A stretch of 64,000 bases of DNA, from the NCBI GenBank assembly GCA_027592035.1, contig JAQCIK010000005.1, forward strand, positions 1 through 64,000, read 5' to 3'. The DNA is from Casp-actino8 sp001510455. GTDB lineage: Bacteria > Actinomycetota > Acidimicrobiia > Acidimicrobiales > Ilumatobacteraceae. A program made the translations under genes and the position numbers. The notes beneath the pieces were generated by a model. That model was given only the letters and a program-made list of their open reading frames with translations. It made no database searches and had not been told where the DNA came from. Shown here piece by piece: positions 49,462 through 57,733 of this stretch (its first letter is position 1; each line of letters opens with the position of its first letter).

Positions 49462-50274
49462 TCAGGAGTGAATGGCGCCCGATGTGTCGCGCAGACTCGT
49501 CGCGCTGTGGCCCGTTCGACGAGCGATGATTTCGGCGCAGATCGCCACGGCGGTCTCTTCTGGTGTTCGCCCACCGAGATCGAGTCCGATGGGTGACATG
49601 AGACGAGCCAGATCGGCCGAGTCGTTCACCCCGACTTCGGCGAGTCGTTCGAGGCGTTTGGAGTGCGTCTTGCGACTGCCCATCACTCCGATGTAACCCA
49701 CTTTCGACGCCAGCGCTCCCTGCACGGCCGGCACATCGAACTTCGGGTCGTGAGTGAGGATGCACACCGCGTCACGCGGGCCGAGTGTGTGGCCACGGTT
49801 CTCGAACATCGGTCCCGGCCACGACACCACCACCTCGTCGGCCATCGGGAAGCGCCGCTTGGTGGCGAAGATCTCACGGGCATCGCACACCGTCACTCGG
49901 TATCCGAGCACCTTGGCCACCCGACCGAGTGCAGCGGTGAAGTCGACCGCTCCGAAGATCCACATCTGCGGAGGAGGGGAGAAGCTCTCGACGAACACCG
50001 AAACCGTCGGCGTGTCGACCAAATCTTCGGGAGTCGCTTGACCCTCGGGTCCGTAATGACGCACCCCGGTGCGACCGGCTTCGAGTTCGCCGGCCGTGTC
50101 GCGGGCCACCACACGGTCGAGATCGGGGTGACCGAGCGAGCCCTCGACGACCTCGGTCTCGTTCTCCCGAATCACCATCAACTTGGCGCCGACGTTCGGA
50201 CCGTCGATCACGGTGGCGAGAGCCACGGGAACTTCGCGCCGCACCAGATCCCGGAAACGTTCGTACAGGCTCAT
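49462..50274 (-). CDS. XdhC/CoxI family protein (Rossmann-type, maturation factor)
   Basis: 270-aa XdhC-like protein that binds and protects or sulfurates molybdenum cofactor before insertion into Mo-hydroxylases. A degenerate CoxI-type N-terminal region (about 1-75) is followed by the Rossmann domain: WIFGAVDFTAALGRVAKVLGY, VCDAREIFATKRRFPMAD, CILTHDPKFDVPAV and GYIGVMGSRKTHSKRLERL, then SPIGLDLGGRTPEETAVAI. Downstream partner of a separate short CoxI-domain gene. Confidence 0.88.
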   Translation of the reverse strand: MSLYERFRDLVRREVPVALATVIDGPNVGAKLMVIRENETEVVEGSLGHPDLDRVVARDTAGELEAGRTGVRHYGPEGQATPEDLVDTPTVSVFVESFSPPPQMWIFGAVDFTAALGRVAKVLGYRVTVCDAREIFATKRRFPMADEVVVSWPGPMFENRGHTLGPRDAVCILTHDPKFDVPAVQGALASKVGYIGVMGSRKTHSKRLERLAEVGVNDSADLARLMSPIGLDLGGRTPEETAVAICAEIIARRTGHSATSLRDTSGAIHS

Positions 50275-50292
50275 GTCGTCAGTGCTCGGCGA

Positions 50293-50610
50293 TCACCAGT
50301 CGAGGGGTTCGATGAAGAGACGGATCGTTCCACCGCACGTGAGTCCGACTGCGAATGCCTCGTCGTCGCTGTAACCGAACGACACCATGCGACCCGGTCC
50401 GCCGTCGGCGATGATGCCGAGAGCCTCACTCACGACGGCACCTTCGACGCACCCACCGCTCACCGAACCAGCGACCTCACCGTCTTCGTTGACCGCCATG
50501 GCGGCACCGGGATCACGAGGACCCGATCCTTCGATCTTCACGACTCGAGCGACGGCCACCGACTTTCCGGCGGTCCGCCAGCGATCGATGTCGTCGATGA
50601 TCTCGCGCAC
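50293..50610 (-). CDS. XdhC/CoxI N-terminal domain protein, stand-alone
   Basis: 105-aa protein that is only the XdhC_CoxI N-terminal domain: VARVVKIEGSGPRDPGAAMAV, GSVSGGCVEGAVVSEA with its Cys, and LTCGGTIRLFIEPL ending in a second conserved Cys-Gly-Gly. In many proteins this domain is fused to the Rossmann part encoded by the next gene. GTG 50610 has CAGAAT exactly 6 nt upstream, so it may have its own promoter within the cox-type cluster. Confidence 0.85.
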   Translation of the reverse strand: MREIIDDIDRWRTAGKSVAVARVVKIEGSGPRDPGAAMAVNEDGEVAGSVSGGCVEGAVVSEALGIIADGGPGRMVSFGYSDDEAFAVGLTCGGTIRLFIEPLDW

Positions 50611-50616
50611 GACGCC

Positions 50617-50622
50617 ATTCTG
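50617..50622 (-). promoter_or_regulatory. Possible leaderless -10 element CAGAAT
   Basis: CAGAAT on the minus strand, 6 nt before GTG 50610; weaker CANNNT form. Confidence 0.3.
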
Positions 50623-50661
50623 CCCGGAGTTGAGGCCGATGACTCGCCGGAGGGCGATCGA

Positions 50662-51795
50662 TCAGGGGGCAGACACCACGCGAGCCAGGCGTTCCATGGC
50701 ATCGATCGAGTGCCCTTCGACGAAATGATCGACGTGAGGCAGAGCGGCTGCCATGCCACGAGCGAGGGGCGCGTAGCCGGGAGTGACCTTCAGCGGGTTC
50801 ACCCAGATCGTGCGGAAACTCACACGGTGCAGACGCTCCATCTCGCTCGCCAGAACATCGGTGTCGCCCCGATCCCATCCGTCGGAGAGGATGACCACGA
50901 TCGCGCCACGGGCCATGCCTCGTACGCCCCATTCGTCGTTGAATCGTCGCAGCGAATCACCGAGGCGTGTTCCACCGCTCCAGTCGGCGACCCTTTCGGC
51001 GGCTCGCGCAAGGGCCCGATCGGGGTCACGGTGTGACAGCTCGCGGGTCACCCGCGTGAGACGAGTTCCGATGGCGAAGGCTTCCACCTTCTGTCGTCCG
51101 GCGACGGCGGCTTGAACGAAGCGAACAAGTGCCCGTGAGTACGGCTCCATCGAACCACTCACGTCGAGCAGAAGAACGAGTCGTCGAAGTCGTTGGTCGG
51201 GTTCGAGCCAATGGCGACGTATGGGTTCGCCACCCGTGGCCAGACTGGCGCGAACCGTTCGACGAAGATCGGGACGCGACGAAGATCCCTTCACGAAGCG
51301 AAAGGATTCGCGCGGGGATCCGGCGAGTCGGAGTCGGCTCATCAGATCCTGGGCCTCGGCGAGTTCGGTGGGTGAGTAGCGGGCGAAATCCTTGTGACGA
51401 AGCGTTTCGACGGCCGAGAAACGAAGGGCGATCGAGTCGTCGTCGAGGGACTCGGCTTCACCTTTGTCGTCGGAGCCCTCGTCGGTATCAGTGTCGACGA
51501 GGAGAGTCACGTGCTGCATCTCGTCGTCGACGGACTCGAGAGTGTGCCGTTGAGTCCAGAACACCGAGAAAGCACGATCGAAGAGAGCGAAGTCCTCGGG
51601 GCGGCGGACGAGAGTCGCACGAGCCGACCAGTACACGGCGTCACGTGATTCGACCCCGGTTCGCCCGAGGGCTTCCACGAAGAGCAGGACCGATCCGAGG
51701 GGGGTGGGCAGGCCGACACCTCGAAGAACCCGACAGAAGCCGACGGCGATCCGTTCGGGCGACGCTTGATCAGGGGCCTCGGTCGCAGTGGTCAC
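50662..51795 (-). CDS. VWA domain protein, CoxE-like
   Basis: 377-aa protein of the CoxE family. The N-terminal part holds RVLRGVGLPTPLGSVLLFVEAL and RRPEDFALFDRAFSVFW; an acidic stretch lies near 105-125. The C-terminal VWA domain has the MIDAS LLLDVSGSMEPYSR near residues 210-223 and WSGGTRLGDSLRRF, IVVILSDGWDRGD. With the MoxR-type ATPase next door it forms a chaperone pair used in maturing Mo-hydroxylases. GTG start 6 bp after the ATPase stop. Confidence 0.9.
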   Translation of the reverse strand: MTTATEAPDQASPERIAVGFCRVLRGVGLPTPLGSVLLFVEALGRTGVESRDAVYWSARATLVRRPEDFALFDRAFSVFWTQRHTLESVDDEMQHVTLLVDTDTDEGSDDKGEAESLDDDSIALRFSAVETLRHKDFARYSPTELAEAQDLMSRLRLAGSPRESFRFVKGSSSRPDLRRTVRASLATGGEPIRRHWLEPDQRLRRLVLLLDVSGSMEPYSRALVRFVQAAVAGRQKVEAFAIGTRLTRVTRELSHRDPDRALARAAERVADWSGGTRLGDSLRRFNDEWGVRGMARGAIVVILSDGWDRGDTDVLASEMERLHRVSFRTIWVNPLKVTPGYAPLARGMAAALPHVDHFVEGHSIDAMERLARVVSAP

Positions 51796-51801
51796 GACCG
51801 G

Positions 51802-52719
51802 TCAGGCGACGAGAGCCCGTCGAACGGCAGCCTGCACGAGTTCACCGAGACCGTGCGTCTCGATGCGCTCCTGATCTTCGCGATATTTGAGGACGGCGCC
51901 GAGAGTCGCGCGCACACGATCCTCATCGATGGCCACCGCTCCGAGTCGACCGAGAGCAGTCGCCCAGTCGATCGTCTCGGCGATTCCCGGAGGCTTGTAC
52001 AGATGAAGGGCCCGCATGGCTTCGGTTGCGGCGGCCACCTGTTTGGCGAGCCCCTCGGTGATCTCGGGAACTCGGCGACGTACGATCGACACCTCGCGTT
52101 CGAAGGACGGATGCTCGACCCAGTGGTAGAGGCAGCGACGTTTCAGAGCGTCGTGCACGTCACGGGTGCGATTGGAGGTGAGAACGACGATCGGAGGGAC
52201 GTCGGCGCGCACGGTGCCCAGTTCGGGAATCGTCACCTGGAAGTCGGAGAGAACTTCGAGCAGATACGCCTCGAATTCGTCGTCGGCTCGATCGATCTCG
52301 TCGATCAGCAGCACGGGTCGAACCGGTGCCGGTGAGAGGGCACGCAGAACGGCTCGCTTCAGCAGGAAACGCTCTTGGTAGAGCTCGTTCTCGAGTCGCT
52401 CGGTTCCGGTCGACGAAGCCTGTCCCGTTGCCTCGGCAGCTCGCAGGTGCAAGAGCTGACGCGAGTAATCCCAGTCGTACACGGCCTGGGTGGCGTCGAT
52501 GCCCTCGTAGCACTGCAGGCGGATGAGTTCCCCGCCGGTCCAGCGAGCCAAGACCTTGGCCAATTCGGTCTTGCCGACCCCGGCTTCTCCCTCGAGAAGG
52601 AGAGGACGCTCGAGAGTGAGAGCGAGGAACACCGCCGTCGAGAGGCCGAGGTCGGCCGAGTAACCCTGCTGCTCGAGCGCAGCGGCCACTAAATCGGGGG
52701 TCAGTGTCGGATCGGACAT
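51802..52719 (-). CDS. MoxR-type AAA+ ATPase, CoxD-like
   Basis: 305-aa AAA+ ATPase. Walker A GEAGVGKTELAKVL lies near residues 43-56, Walker B VLLIDEIDRAD near 120-130, sensor 1 VVLTSNRTRDVHDALKRR near 160-177. Members act with VWA partners to remodel or load metallo-enzymes; in carboxydotrophs CoxD is needed for sulfurated Mo-Cu site assembly. The ATG at 52719 follows TACGCT by 6 nt; the frame stays open for 1.7 kb upstream, antisense to the deacylase gene, and is not used there. Confidence 0.9.
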   Translation of the reverse strand: MSDPTLTPDLVAAALEQQGYSADLGLSTAVFLALTLERPLLLEGEAGVGKTELAKVLARWTGGELIRLQCYEGIDATQAVYDWDYSRQLLHLRAAEATGQASSTGTERLENELYQERFLLKRAVLRALSPAPVRPVLLIDEIDRADDEFEAYLLEVLSDFQVTIPELGTVRADVPPIVVLTSNRTRDVHDALKRRCLYHWVEHPSFEREVSIVRRRVPEITEGLAKQVAAATEAMRALHLYKPPGIAETIDWATALGRLGAVAIDEDRVRATLGAVLKYREDQERIETHGLGELVQAAVRRALVA

Positions 52720-52725
52720 CGCCTC

Positions 52726-52731
52726 AGCGTA
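52726..52731 (-). promoter_or_regulatory. Leaderless -10 element TACGCT (coxD-like operon)
   Basis: TACGCT on the minus strand, 6 nt before ATG 52719. Confidence 0.6.
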
Positions 52732-52784
52732 GAGGTGAAAAGCGCCTCGACCCTCACGAGACGCCGACTTCGTCGATCGGGAAC

Positions 52785-52790
52785 TACATT
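52785..52790 (+). promoter_or_regulatory. -10 element TACATT (D-aminoacylase), leadered
   Basis: TACATT with a leader of about 30 nt that contains AAAGGGG before ATG 52828. Confidence 0.4.
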
Positions 52791-52827
52791 CGAGGTCGTC
52801 GTGGGTTTCGAATGAAAGGGGTTCGCC

Positions 52828-54573
52828 ATGTTCGATCTGATCATCAGGGGTGGCACGGTCGTCGACGGCACGGGCGCTTCGCGTCGCGTTGCTGACGTTG
52901 CGGTTCGTGACGGGCGCATCGTGGAAGTGGCCGACACCGTGGTGGGTGAGGCCCGCGAAGTCATCGATGCCAATGGTCTGGTCGTCACACCCGGCTTCGT
53001 CGACGTGCACACTCACTACGACGGTCAGGTGAGCTGGGACTCGCTCCTCGAACCGTCGAGTTGTCATGGAGTCACCACGGTCGTCGTCGGGAACTGTGGG
53101 GTGGGTTTCGCACCGGTACGTCCCGGTCGTGAACAGTGGCTCGTTCAGTTGATGGAGGGAGTCGAGGACATCCCGGGCACTGCTCTGCACGAAGGGATCA
53201 ACTGGACGTGGGAAACCTTCCCGGAGTATCTCGATGCCATTGCGGCTCGTGAGTACGCAGTCGACGTGGCGGCGTACGTGCCGCACGGAGCCGTTCGCGG
53301 TTACGTGATGGGAGATCGAGGAGCTCGAAACGAGGAAGCGACTCCCGACGACATCGCCGAAATGGCACGTATCGTCGCCGATGCCCGGCGAGCCGGCGCC
53401 GTCGGATTCTCCACGAGTCGCACAATGGGTCACCGCGCCCGCGACGGTGAACCCGTGCCGGGAACCTTCGCCGACGAGGCCGAACTCAACGCCATCGCCG
53501 ATGCGCTCGTCGAAGCCGGTGGAGGAATCTTCGAGGTCGCTCCCGAAGTTCTGCCGACCGGCGGTGAGCAGCCGACCATGAGCATGGCCGAAGAACTCGA
53601 GTGGATGGCCGAGATCGCTCTGCGAACCGACCTGAAGGTCTCGTACCTCTTGCTGCAGTACGGCACGGTTCCCGATCAGTGGCGCGAATCGCTCGAGTAC
53701 ACACGCGAGATCATGGCCAAGGGTGGTTACTTGCGCCCGCAGGTCGCCGCCCGTGCCTTCGGCATGATGATCGGTTGGCAGGGGTATCACCCCTTCAACA
53801 AGCGCCCCACGTACATGAGGCTCGCTAGCGAATTCTCCGGTGATGCGCTCCTCGCCGAACTGGCGCGACCCGAGAACCGTGACGCCATCCTCGGCGAGAC
53901 CGATGCCGAGGTCGATCCGAACGTGCAGTTCGACGGCATCGGTGGATTCCTCCAGATGGCGCTCGATCAGTTGTACGTGATCGGGCCGGAGTGCGATTAC
54001 GAGCCCACTCGTGAACGTTCGGTCACCGCATTGGCGGCGGCCGACGGTGTCGACCCGCTGGCCAAGTGCTACGACCTGCTCAACGACGACGGTGGTCGAG
54101 CCTTCTTGATGATGCCGCTCCTCAACTACGTCGATGCCAATGAGGACGTCATCCACGAAATGCTCACCGATCCGGTCGCCATCAACGGTCTGAGCGACGG
54201 CGGGGCGCATGTCCGCATGATCTGCGATGCCTCGATGCCCACGTATCTGCTCACGCACTGGGCTCGGGATCGTCAGCGAGGTCCGAAGTTGAGCCTCGAG
54301 GATGCGGTTCGTCTGCAGACGTCGGCCACCGCCGATTTCCTCGGATTCGACGATCGAGGAGTGATCGCGCCCGGTCGCAAGGCCGACATCAACGTGATCG
54401 ATTTCGACGGGCTGAAGCTCAACTACCCGCATGCCGTCGACGATCTGCCGGCCGGTGGTCGACGATTGCTCCAGGGGGCCGAGGGTTACGTGGCCACGGT
54501 GGTGAACGGAATCGTCACGCGACGCAACGGCGCCGACACCGGTGCTCGACCCGGTCGACTCGTTCGCGCCTGA
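52828..54573 (+). CDS. N-acyl-D-amino-acid deacylase family amidohydrolase
   Basis: 581-aa metal-dependent amidohydrolase (D-aminoacylase type). FDLIIRGGTVVDGTGASRRV opens the beta-sandwich, DVHTHYDGQVSWD near residues 59-71 gives the HxH metal site, VTTVVVGNCGVGFAP follows, and NGLSDGGAHVRMICD near 453-467 gives the catalytic Asp. The C-terminal VIAPGRKADINVIDFD returns to the sandwich. It hydrolyses N-acyl-D-amino acids or related compounds. AAAGGGG is the ribosome-binding site. Divergent from the cox-type maturation operon. Confidence 0.9.
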   Translation: MFDLIIRGGTVVDGTGASRRVADVAVRDGRIVEVADTVVGEAREVIDANGLVVTPGFVDVHTHYDGQVSWDSLLEPSSCHGVTTVVVGNCGVGFAPVRPGREQWLVQLMEGVEDIPGTALHEGINWTWETFPEYLDAIAAREYAVDVAAYVPHGAVRGYVMGDRGARNEEATPDDIAEMARIVADARRAGAVGFSTSRTMGHRARDGEPVPGTFADEAELNAIADALVEAGGGIFEVAPEVLPTGGEQPTMSMAEELEWMAEIALRTDLKVSYLLLQYGTVPDQWRESLEYTREIMAKGGYLRPQVAARAFGMMIGWQGYHPFNKRPTYMRLASEFSGDALLAELARPENRDAILGETDAEVDPNVQFDGIGGFLQMALDQLYVIGPECDYEPTRERSVTALAAADGVDPLAKCYDLLNDDGGRAFLMMPLLNYVDANEDVIHEMLTDPVAINGLSDGGAHVRMICDASMPTYLLTHWARDRQRGPKLSLEDAVRLQTSATADFLGFDDRGVIAPGRKADINVIDFDGLKLNYPHAVDDLPAGGRRLLQGAEGYVATVVNGIVTRRNGADTGARPGRLVRA

Positions 54574-54576
54574 CCG

Positions 54577-55119
54577 TCATCGACGTCGCTCGGCAAGCAG
54601 GCCGCGCATCACGTCGAGACACGACACCAGATCGAGTGGTCCGTCCGGGAGTCGATCGACGGGCCACCAGCGGGCCCCCTCGGTGATCGAGAGGGGAGCG
54701 TCGGTGTCGCACGTGTAGAGCCAGGCAACGTTCCAGTGACGGTGGGGTGTCGGATTCGTCGTGTCGGTCACGTGCACGAGGGCGGGTCCGGGTCCGACCC
54801 GGCGCACATCGAAGCGAGTGAGACCGGTCTCTTCCTCCAGTTCACGCAAGCCACCGTCTTCGGTCGACTCGTGTCGCTCCACGTGCCCACCCGGAGTGCT
54901 CCAGCCGAGGCTCTTGTGCCGAACGAGAACGGTCGATGTTCCGTCGGGTGACAGGATCCACGTGGTCGCGCACACGTGACCGGGCACACCACTCGGATCG
55001 TCCCCGAGCAGACGAGTGAGTTCGGTCGACAGCGCATCACGATGCTGCAAGCGATCGAGCTCGTCTCGTATCAGGGGCCACTGGCCCGGTACGTCGATCG
55101 TGGGATGGGGGAACGCCAT
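54577..55119 (-). CDS. NUDIX hydrolase
   Basis: 180-aa protein with an N-terminal helical extension (residues 1-45) and a NUDIX domain from about 46. STPGGHVERHE then GGLRELEEETGL gives a good Nudix box (REUXEEXGU). The substrate is not assignable. It converges tightly with the deacylase gene (3-bp gap) and lies downstream of folE on the same strand. Confidence 0.87.
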   Translation of the reverse strand: MAFPHPTIDVPGQWPLIRDELDRLQHRDALSTELTRLLGDDPSGVPGHVCATTWILSPDGTSTVLVRHKSLGWSTPGGHVERHESTEDGGLRELEEETGLTRFDVRRVGPGPALVHVTDTTNPTPHRHWNVAWLYTCDTDAPLSITEGARWWPVDRLPDGPLDLVSCLDVMRGLLAERRR

Positions 55120-55140
55120 GAACGTCGGCGTCGGATCGGT

Positions 55141-55743
55141 TCAGCGACCCTGGATGAAGGCCATCACCTCGGCCCGAGCCGAACCGTCGGTGCGGTAGAT
55201 GCCGCGAACCGCGGTGGTCACGGTCTTGGTGCCGGGTTTGCGCACCCCACGAATCGACATGCACGAGTGTTCGGCCTCGACGACCACGAGGACACCCACC
55301 GGATCGAGCATGTTCTGCATGGCGTCGGCTAGTTGACTGGTGAGCCGTTCCTGAACCTGCAGGCGTCGGGCGTATCCCTCGACCAGACGAGCAAGTTTCG
55401 AGAGGCCGGTGAAGCGACCGGTCGTACCGGGCAGATACGCGATGTGAGCCGTACCGCTGAAGGGGAGCATGTGGTGTTCGCAGACCGACGTGAACGGGAT
55501 GTCACGCACCAGAACCATCTCGTCGTGTTCGATCTCGAACGTGCGCTCGAGGTGATGATCGGGATCGTTGTTGGTGCCGTCGAGAACTTCGACCCACATG
55601 CGGGCCACTCGCCCAGGAGTGTCGAGAAGACCTTCGCGGTTGGGGTCTTCGCCGATGGCTTCGAGCAGATCCCGCACGGCACGTTCGGCACGATCGCGAT
55701 CGACGACGCGCACGGGAAGTTCAGTGGTCAGATCGTTCGACAT
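55141..55743 (-). CDS. folE: GTP cyclohydrolase I, type IA
   Basis: 200-aa enzyme forming 7,8-dihydroneopterin triphosphate from GTP, the first step of tetrahydrofolate synthesis. Zinc ligands are in FTSVCEHHMLPF (Cys and His) and EAEHSCMSIRG (Cys); TPGRVARMW and the GLSKLARLVEGYARRLQVQE region (substrate and tunnel) are present. ATG 55743 has GGAGA just upstream; a GTG ten codons earlier (55773) is possible. No other folate gene is adjacent; metH, a folate user, is 27 kb away. Confidence 0.94.
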   Translation of the reverse strand: MSNDLTTELPVRVVDRDRAERAVRDLLEAIGEDPNREGLLDTPGRVARMWVEVLDGTNNDPDHHLERTFEIEHDEMVLVRDIPFTSVCEHHMLPFSGTAHIAYLPGTTGRFTGLSKLARLVEGYARRLQVQERLTSQLADAMQNMLDPVGVLVVVEAEHSCMSIRGVRKPGTKTVTTAVRGIYRTDGSARAEVMAFIQGR

Positions 55744-55785
55744 GGCTCTCCGTTCGGGAGGGGACACGGGCAAACTATCGGCGAG

Positions 55786-56199
55786 TCACCCCGTGACCAT
55801 TTCGGTAGGGATCTCGAGCACGGCATACGACCCCGTTGCCGCCGCCACCAGGCGTCCGTCGGAGTCGGTGGCGCGCGATTCGAGATGAACGATGCGACGT
55901 CCGGGCCTGATCACCTGCGTGTCGACGACGATCGATCCCGACACCACCGGACGCAGGTATCGGATCTGGATCTCAATGGTGGAGCAATAGAAACCCTCGT
56001 CGAGAACGCTCATGGTGGCTGCACCCATCGAGGTGTCGGCCATGGCGAACACGACCGATCCGTGAGCGACGCCGTTCGGGTTGTGGTGAGTCTCACCGAT
56101 GGTGGCGGTGGCCCGCGCGGTTCCGTGGCCGGTCCGATACACCTCGAGACCCATGAACCGAGTGATGGGGAAGTCGGCTCGATCGTGGGTCTCAGCCAC
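55786..56199 (-). CDS. PaaI-family hot-dog thioesterase
   Basis: 137-aa single hot-dog protein. HHNPNGVAHGSVVFAMADTS near residues 35-54 is the PaaI signature (Asn, His-Gly, Asp). It hydrolyses aryl- or acyl-CoA. The GTG at 56199 overlaps the crotonase stop by 8 bp; a longer open frame inside the crotonase gene is not used. Last gene of the minus-strand run acyl-CoA dehydrogenase, SDR, crotonase, thioesterase. Confidence 0.85.
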   Translation of the reverse strand: MAETHDRADFPITRFMGLEVYRTGHGTARATATIGETHHNPNGVAHGSVVFAMADTSMGAATMSVLDEGFYCSTIEIQIRYLRPVVSGSIVVDTQVIRPGRRIVHLESRATDSDGRLVAAATGSYAVLEIPTEMVTG

Positions 56200-56932
56200 C
56201 GTATCCACCGCCACGGAAGAGTTCGGTGAACAGACGCTCCTCGCGCGCACGGGCGTCGGTCGAACGTGAACCACGAGCGGCAACCATGAGCTGTTTGATG
56301 ACACTCGTCGAGTAGGCCGACTTCTCGGCGATCAGGTGAGCCAGTTCGAGACTTCGATCTAGGGCGCGCCCGTCGTCGACCTTCTCGAGTGCCAGTCCGT
56401 ACTGCACCGCCTCATCAGAATCGATCCAGCGGGAGGTGAGGAGTATCTCGGCGGCGCGTTGCCACCCGACCAGATCGGCGAGGAGTGCACTGCTGCCGGC
56501 CTCGGGCGGGACGCCGAGTTCGCTGAAGGGAACACGCATGCGCACCGAGGATCCGACGATCACCATGTCGCAATACGGAAGGAGGGTCATGCCGATACCG
56601 ACAGCCACACCTTCGACGGCGGCGAGCAACGGCTTCGGAAAACGCTGCAGTGCATCGAGAAGGACGGTGAAACCAGTTCCGGTACCCGACGAATCGGATG
56701 ATCCTGATGAGGCCGCGGTTGCCAACTCGGCCATTTCCTTCAGATCCTGTCCGGAACTGAAGGCACCACCGGCACCCGTCACGACGGCCACGTGCACGTC
56801 ATCACGAGAGGCCACCTGATCGAGGTGGGCTCCGAAGGCGTCGTATTGCGAGCGGGTGAAGGCGTTCTTGCGCTCGGGTCGATTGAGCGTGATGACGGCG
56901 ACGGCGCCGTCGAGGTGCAGGTCGACGCTCAT
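56192..56932 (-). CDS. Enoyl-CoA hydratase/isomerase family, isomerase-like
   Basis: 246-aa crotonase-fold protein. GAGGAFSSGQDL (oxyanion hole) is near residues 53-64; GIGMTLLPYCDMVIVG near 105-120 and MRVPFSELGVPPEAGSS near 125-141. The hydratase Glu144 position is Thr here, while PFSELG-PEAGSS resembles delta3-delta2-enoyl-CoA isomerases and PaaG-type enzymes, so isomerase is more likely than hydratase. ATG overlaps the SDR stop by 4 bp. Confidence 0.87.
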   Translation of the reverse strand: MSVDLHLDGAVAVITLNRPERKNAFTRSQYDAFGAHLDQVASRDDVHVAVVTGAGGAFSSGQDLKEMAELATAASSGSSDSSGTGTGFTVLLDALQRFPKPLLAAVEGVAVGIGMTLLPYCDMVIVGSSVRMRVPFSELGVPPEAGSSALLADLVGWQRAAEILLTSRWIDSDEAVQYGLALEKVDDGRALDRSLELAHLIAEKSAYSTSVIKQLMVAARGSRSTDARAREERLFTELFRGGGYGG

Positions 56933-57699
56933 GCGTGCTGATTGCTCACCGACACGACCTCGCCGGTCATGTAGCTCGAGTAGTCACTGGCCAAGAAAAC
57001 GATCACGTTGGCGATTTCCCATGGCTCGGCGTAGCGGCCGAAGGCCTCGCGCTGGGTGAGTTCGGCGAGGAGTTCGTCACTCGTGACCTTGGCCAAGTTG
57101 GCGTGCATGGCGAGGCTCGGTGACACCGCGTTGATGCGCACGCCACGCGGAGCGGCTTCGATCGCCGCGCATCGGGTGAGAGCCATGACGCCAGCCTTGG
57201 CAGCGGCGTAATGAGCCTGTCCGGCTTGTGCCCGCCAGCCGAGCACACTCGCGTTGTTGACGATGACACCGTGACCACGTTGGTACATGTGGTTGAGGGC
57301 GGCTCGAGTGCATCGCATGGTTCCGTTCAAGGTCACGTCGAGAACGATCGACCACTGATCGTCGGTCATCTCGTGCAACTCGGCGGTTCCACCGAGACCG
57401 GCGTTGTTCACCAGAACGTCGATTCCTCCGAGTTCGGTGGCCGCCGCGGTGATCAGATTCTGAACACTCGTCTCGTCGGTGACGTCGCATGGGATGCCGG
57501 TCACGCCGAGTTCGGCCGCTGTTTCGGCCAGACGTCGTTCGTGTTTGTCGGAGATGACGACTCGGGCACCCTCTTCGAGGCACTTGCGAGCGGTCGATGA
57601 TCCGATGCCACTGCCGGCGGCCGCCGTGATCAGAACGTTCTTGCCGGCGAGGAGGCCGTGGCCGGGAACGTAGGCCGGAGCCGAAGAACCAGATGACAT
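56929..57699 (-). CDS. SDR-family oxidoreductase
   Basis: 256-aa short-chain dehydrogenase. Cofactor loop NVLITAAAGSGIGSSTARKCL near residues 20-40 (the usual TGxxxGIG is TAAAGSGIG), ISDKHERRL suggests NAD(H), NNAGLGG near 93-99, and active-site YAAAK near 167-171. In context with acyl-CoA dehydrogenases and a crotonase it may be a 3-hydroxyacyl-CoA dehydrogenase or ketoreductase. A GGGGG ribosome-binding site precedes the ATG; its stop is coupled to the crotonase start. Confidence 0.88.
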   Translation of the reverse strand: MSSGSSAPAYVPGHGLLAGKNVLITAAAGSGIGSSTARKCLEEGARVVISDKHERRLAETAAELGVTGIPCDVTDETSVQNLITAAATELGGIDVLVNNAGLGGTAELHEMTDDQWSIVLDVTLNGTMRCTRAALNHMYQRGHGVIVNNASVLGWRAQAGQAHYAAAKAGVMALTRCAAIEAAPRGVRINAVSPSLAMHANLAKVTSDELLAELTQREAFGRYAEPWEIANVIVFLASDYSSYMTGEVVSVSNQHA

Positions 57700-57733
57700 G
57701 TGAACCCCCGTTGGTGCCGACTGCGAGACGAGA

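Noticed and set aside
52720..54432. 1.7-kb upstream extension of the MoxR-type ORF
   Set aside because: It is antisense to the well-supported D-aminoacylase gene, and TACGCT 6 nt before ATG 52719 fixes the real start.
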